Below, one piece after another: positions 62,590-64,000 of a stretch of DNA of 64,000 nt. The stretch is from Mesorhizobium sp. CU3 (GTDB lineage: Bacteria; Pseudomonadota; Alphaproteobacteria; Rhizobiales; Rhizobiaceae), in the NCBI RefSeq assembly GCF_006442965.1, contig NZ_VFWX01000010.1, positions 124,001 through 188,000 on the forward strand, written 5' to 3'. Position numbers and translations under genes: made by a program. The notes beneath the pieces are model-generated. The model saw only the letters and a list, made by a program, of their open reading frames with translations. It was not told the origin of the DNA and did not search any database. How positions within the stretch are numbered: position 1 is the stretch's first letter; each line of letters begins with the position of its first letter.

Positions 62590-63645
62590 CTATCGTCCCA
62601 AACCCTCGCGGCGGCGAACGAGGGATTGAAGCACTGCCGCCAGAACGATGATCGCGGCGGTCGCGAGCAACTGCGTGGCGGGGGTGATGTTGTTGAGCTG
62701 AAGGATGTTGGCCAAAGCGCCGAGCATGATGGTGCCGGCCACGGTGCCGACCATCGAGCCGGCGCCGCCGAACAGGCTGGTGCCGCCGATGACGACGGCG
62801 GCGATAGCCGTCAGCTCATAGCCCATGCCGTCATTGGCGCTGCCGAAGTTGAACTGGCCGGCATGGACGATGCCGGCAAGTGCGGAGGCAAAGCCGGTGA
62901 TGGCGTAGACCGAGATCTTCACCATCGACACCGGCACGCCGGAAATGCGCGCGGCGCGCTCGTTGCCGCCGACGGCATAGACGTAGCGGCCGAAGCGCGT
63001 GGTGTTGAGCACGATGGTGGCGATGGCCGCGAAGATGATGAAGACGATGGTCGCCACCGGCACGGTGTTGTCGAACAGACGCTCGCCGAGCACCGCGAAG
63101 ACCGGCGGCGCCAGGCCCGGGCCGTCGCCGTAGGAGATGTTGATGTACTGGTTGCCGGAGACGATGAGCGCCAGGCCGCGCGCCGCCTGCAGGCCGGCCA
63201 GCGTGACGATGAAGGGCTCCAGCCTGAAGCGCGTCGATATGGTGCCCTGGACGACGCCGAAGACGATGCCCATGACGAGCACGGCGAGGATGGTCGGGAT
63301 CAGGCCGAAGCCGCCGGAGATCATCATCGAGGCGGTGACGACGCTGGACAGGCCGAGCACCGCGCCGACCGAAAGATCGATGCCGGCGGTGATGATGACG
63401 AAGGTCATGCCGATGGCGATGATGCCGGTCTCCGACACGGCGCGCACGATGTTGGCGATGTTGTCGGGGTTGAGGAACAGAATCTCGCCATGGCGTCGGG
63501 GCGAGAAGATGACGCCACCGATGGCCACCAGCACCAGGCCGATCAGGCTCTGGAAGCGCACCACGATCGCCAGCGGGTCGACGCGGCGCTTGGGCGCCGA
63601 AGGCACCACCGGATTGGCCGCTACCTCGATCTTCTCTCCCGACAA
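62590..63645 (-). CDS. sugar ABC transporter permease (RbsC-like, CUT2)
   Basis: 351 residues with ~8-10 membrane helices. IIAIGMTFVIITAGIDLSVG is the RbsC signature, then EPFIVTLAGLQAARGLALIV and the EAA-like FGSANDGMGYELTAIAAVVI, GGTSLFGGAGSMVGTVAGTI. The TTG start directly follows the TGA of the ATPase gene, with GGGAGG before it, so translation is coupled. Forms the channel of the CUT2 importer. Confidence 0.95.
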   Translation of the reverse strand: MSGEKIEVAANPVVPSAPKRRVDPLAIVVRFQSLIGLVLVAIGGVIFSPRRHGEILFLNPDNIANIVRAVSETGIIAIGMTFVIITAGIDLSVGAVLGLSSVVTASMMISGGFGLIPTILAVLVMGIVFGVVQGTISTRFRLEPFIVTLAGLQAARGLALIVSGNQYINISYGDGPGLAPPVFAVLGERLFDNTVPVATIVFIIFAAIATIVLNTTRFGRYVYAVGGNERAARISGVPVSMVKISVYAITGFASALAGIVHAGQFNFGSANDGMGYELTAIAAVVIGGTSLFGGAGSMVGTVAGTIMLGALANILQLNNITPATQLLATAAIIVLAAVLQSLVRRREGLGR

Positions 63646-64000
63646 TCAGGCCTCCCTGCCATTGGCCGCGGCAAGCACGGTGTGCTCGTCGACGCCGCCC
63701 AAGAATTCCGCCACATTGCGCCCCTGGCGCAGCACCACGATACGGTCGCAAAGCCCGATCAGCTCCGGCATCTCGCTGGAAGCGACCAGAATGCCCAGTC
63801 CTTGCGCGGCGAGTGCCCTGAGCCGCGCGTAGATCTCGCCCTTGGCACCGACATCGACGCCACGCGTCGGCTCGTCGAGCAAAAGCAGGCGCGGGTTGCC
63901 GAGGATTTCCTTGGCCAGCACCACCTTCTGCTGGTTGCCGCCCGACAGGGCGCCGACCGATATGTCCGGGTTCTTCGGGCGGATGTCGAACTGGCCGAAG
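63646..64000 (-). CDS. sugar ABC transporter ATP-binding protein, C-terminal part (5' end outside window)
   Basis: The last ~117 residues of an RbsA/MglA-type twin ATPase: signature LSGGNQQKVVLAKEILGNPR, Walker B LLLLDEPTRGVDVGAKGEIY, and the H-loop-like VASSEMPELIGLCDRIVVLR. A full protein has about 500 residues. In this family the second nucleotide site is weakened, and the usual H-loop His is replaced (here SSEMPE), as is normal for the C-terminal half. Drives sugar uptake with the permease and binding protein. Confidence 0.95.
   Translation of the reverse strand, partial: FGQFDIRPKNPDISVGALSGGNQQKVVLAKEILGNPRLLLLDEPTRGVDVGAKGEIYARLRALAAQGLGILVASSEMPELIGLCDRIVVLRQGRNVAEFLGGVDEHTVLAAANGREA

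Overview
The window looks like chromosomal DNA of an alphaproteobacterium of the Hyphomicrobiales, most likely Mesorhizobium or a close relative. The evidence is the high GC content, a CIRCE-controlled groES-groEL pair, an aapJQMP general amino-acid ABC operon beside metC, GGAAC-N17-GTT promoters of the EcfG/RpoE2 general stress type, and several families of intergenic palindromic repeats of the kind common in rhizobia. The genus is inferred; no search was run. No rRNA, tRNA, CRISPR array or intact insertion sequence was recognised.

Layout. 1-5.4 kb: the end of an RND efflux pump gene, two small envelope proteins, a winged-helix/TPR regulator, an AraC/GyrI-like regulator and a MarR-GNAT fusion. 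5.4-10.1 kb: a MITE-like repeat, then a three-gene operon (PLP fold-III enzyme, FAD sugar-lactone-oxidase-like enzyme, MFS transporter) divergent from a TetR gene with a perfect operator between them. 10.1-14.7 kb: an ATP-grasp-like gene, a methyltransferase and groESL. 14.7-18 kb: three TadE/TadG-like genes, the first encoding a large protein with beta-helix-like repeats. 18-30 kb: mostly small enzyme, regulator and membrane genes, a transposase relic, a candidate stress-induced small RNA, a csbD gene and fumC. 30-38 kb: two DoxX genes, ppk-ppx, a zinc-finger protein and a flavin monooxygenase. 38-44 kb: aapJQMP and metC.

44-57 kb: an ECF sigma factor whose probable promoter motif recurs before a DUF4142-cupredoxin pair, an HPP-CBS membrane protein, an enoyl-CoA hydratase with a divergent TetR gene, a nucleoside hydrolase, a TPR-LprI protein, a YgiQ-type radical SAM protein and an RsmB-like methyltransferase. 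56.7-59.6 kb: a more AT-rich accessory patch with a small unknown gene, a nucleoside hydrolase pseudogene, and a two-gene unit of a small helical protein plus a GHKL-fold ATPase that seems to be split by a one-base frameshift. 59.6-64 kb: a lipoprotein aminopeptidase, repeats, and a ribose-type ABC sugar uptake operon that runs off the end.

The strongest candidates for new biology are the GHKL ATPase/small-protein unit (57.4-59.4 kb), the ECF sigma/DUF4142/cupredoxin regulon (44.1-45.8 kb), the orphan small RNA with a stress-type promoter (23.4 kb), and the beta-helix TadG-like surface protein (14.7-16.8 kb).
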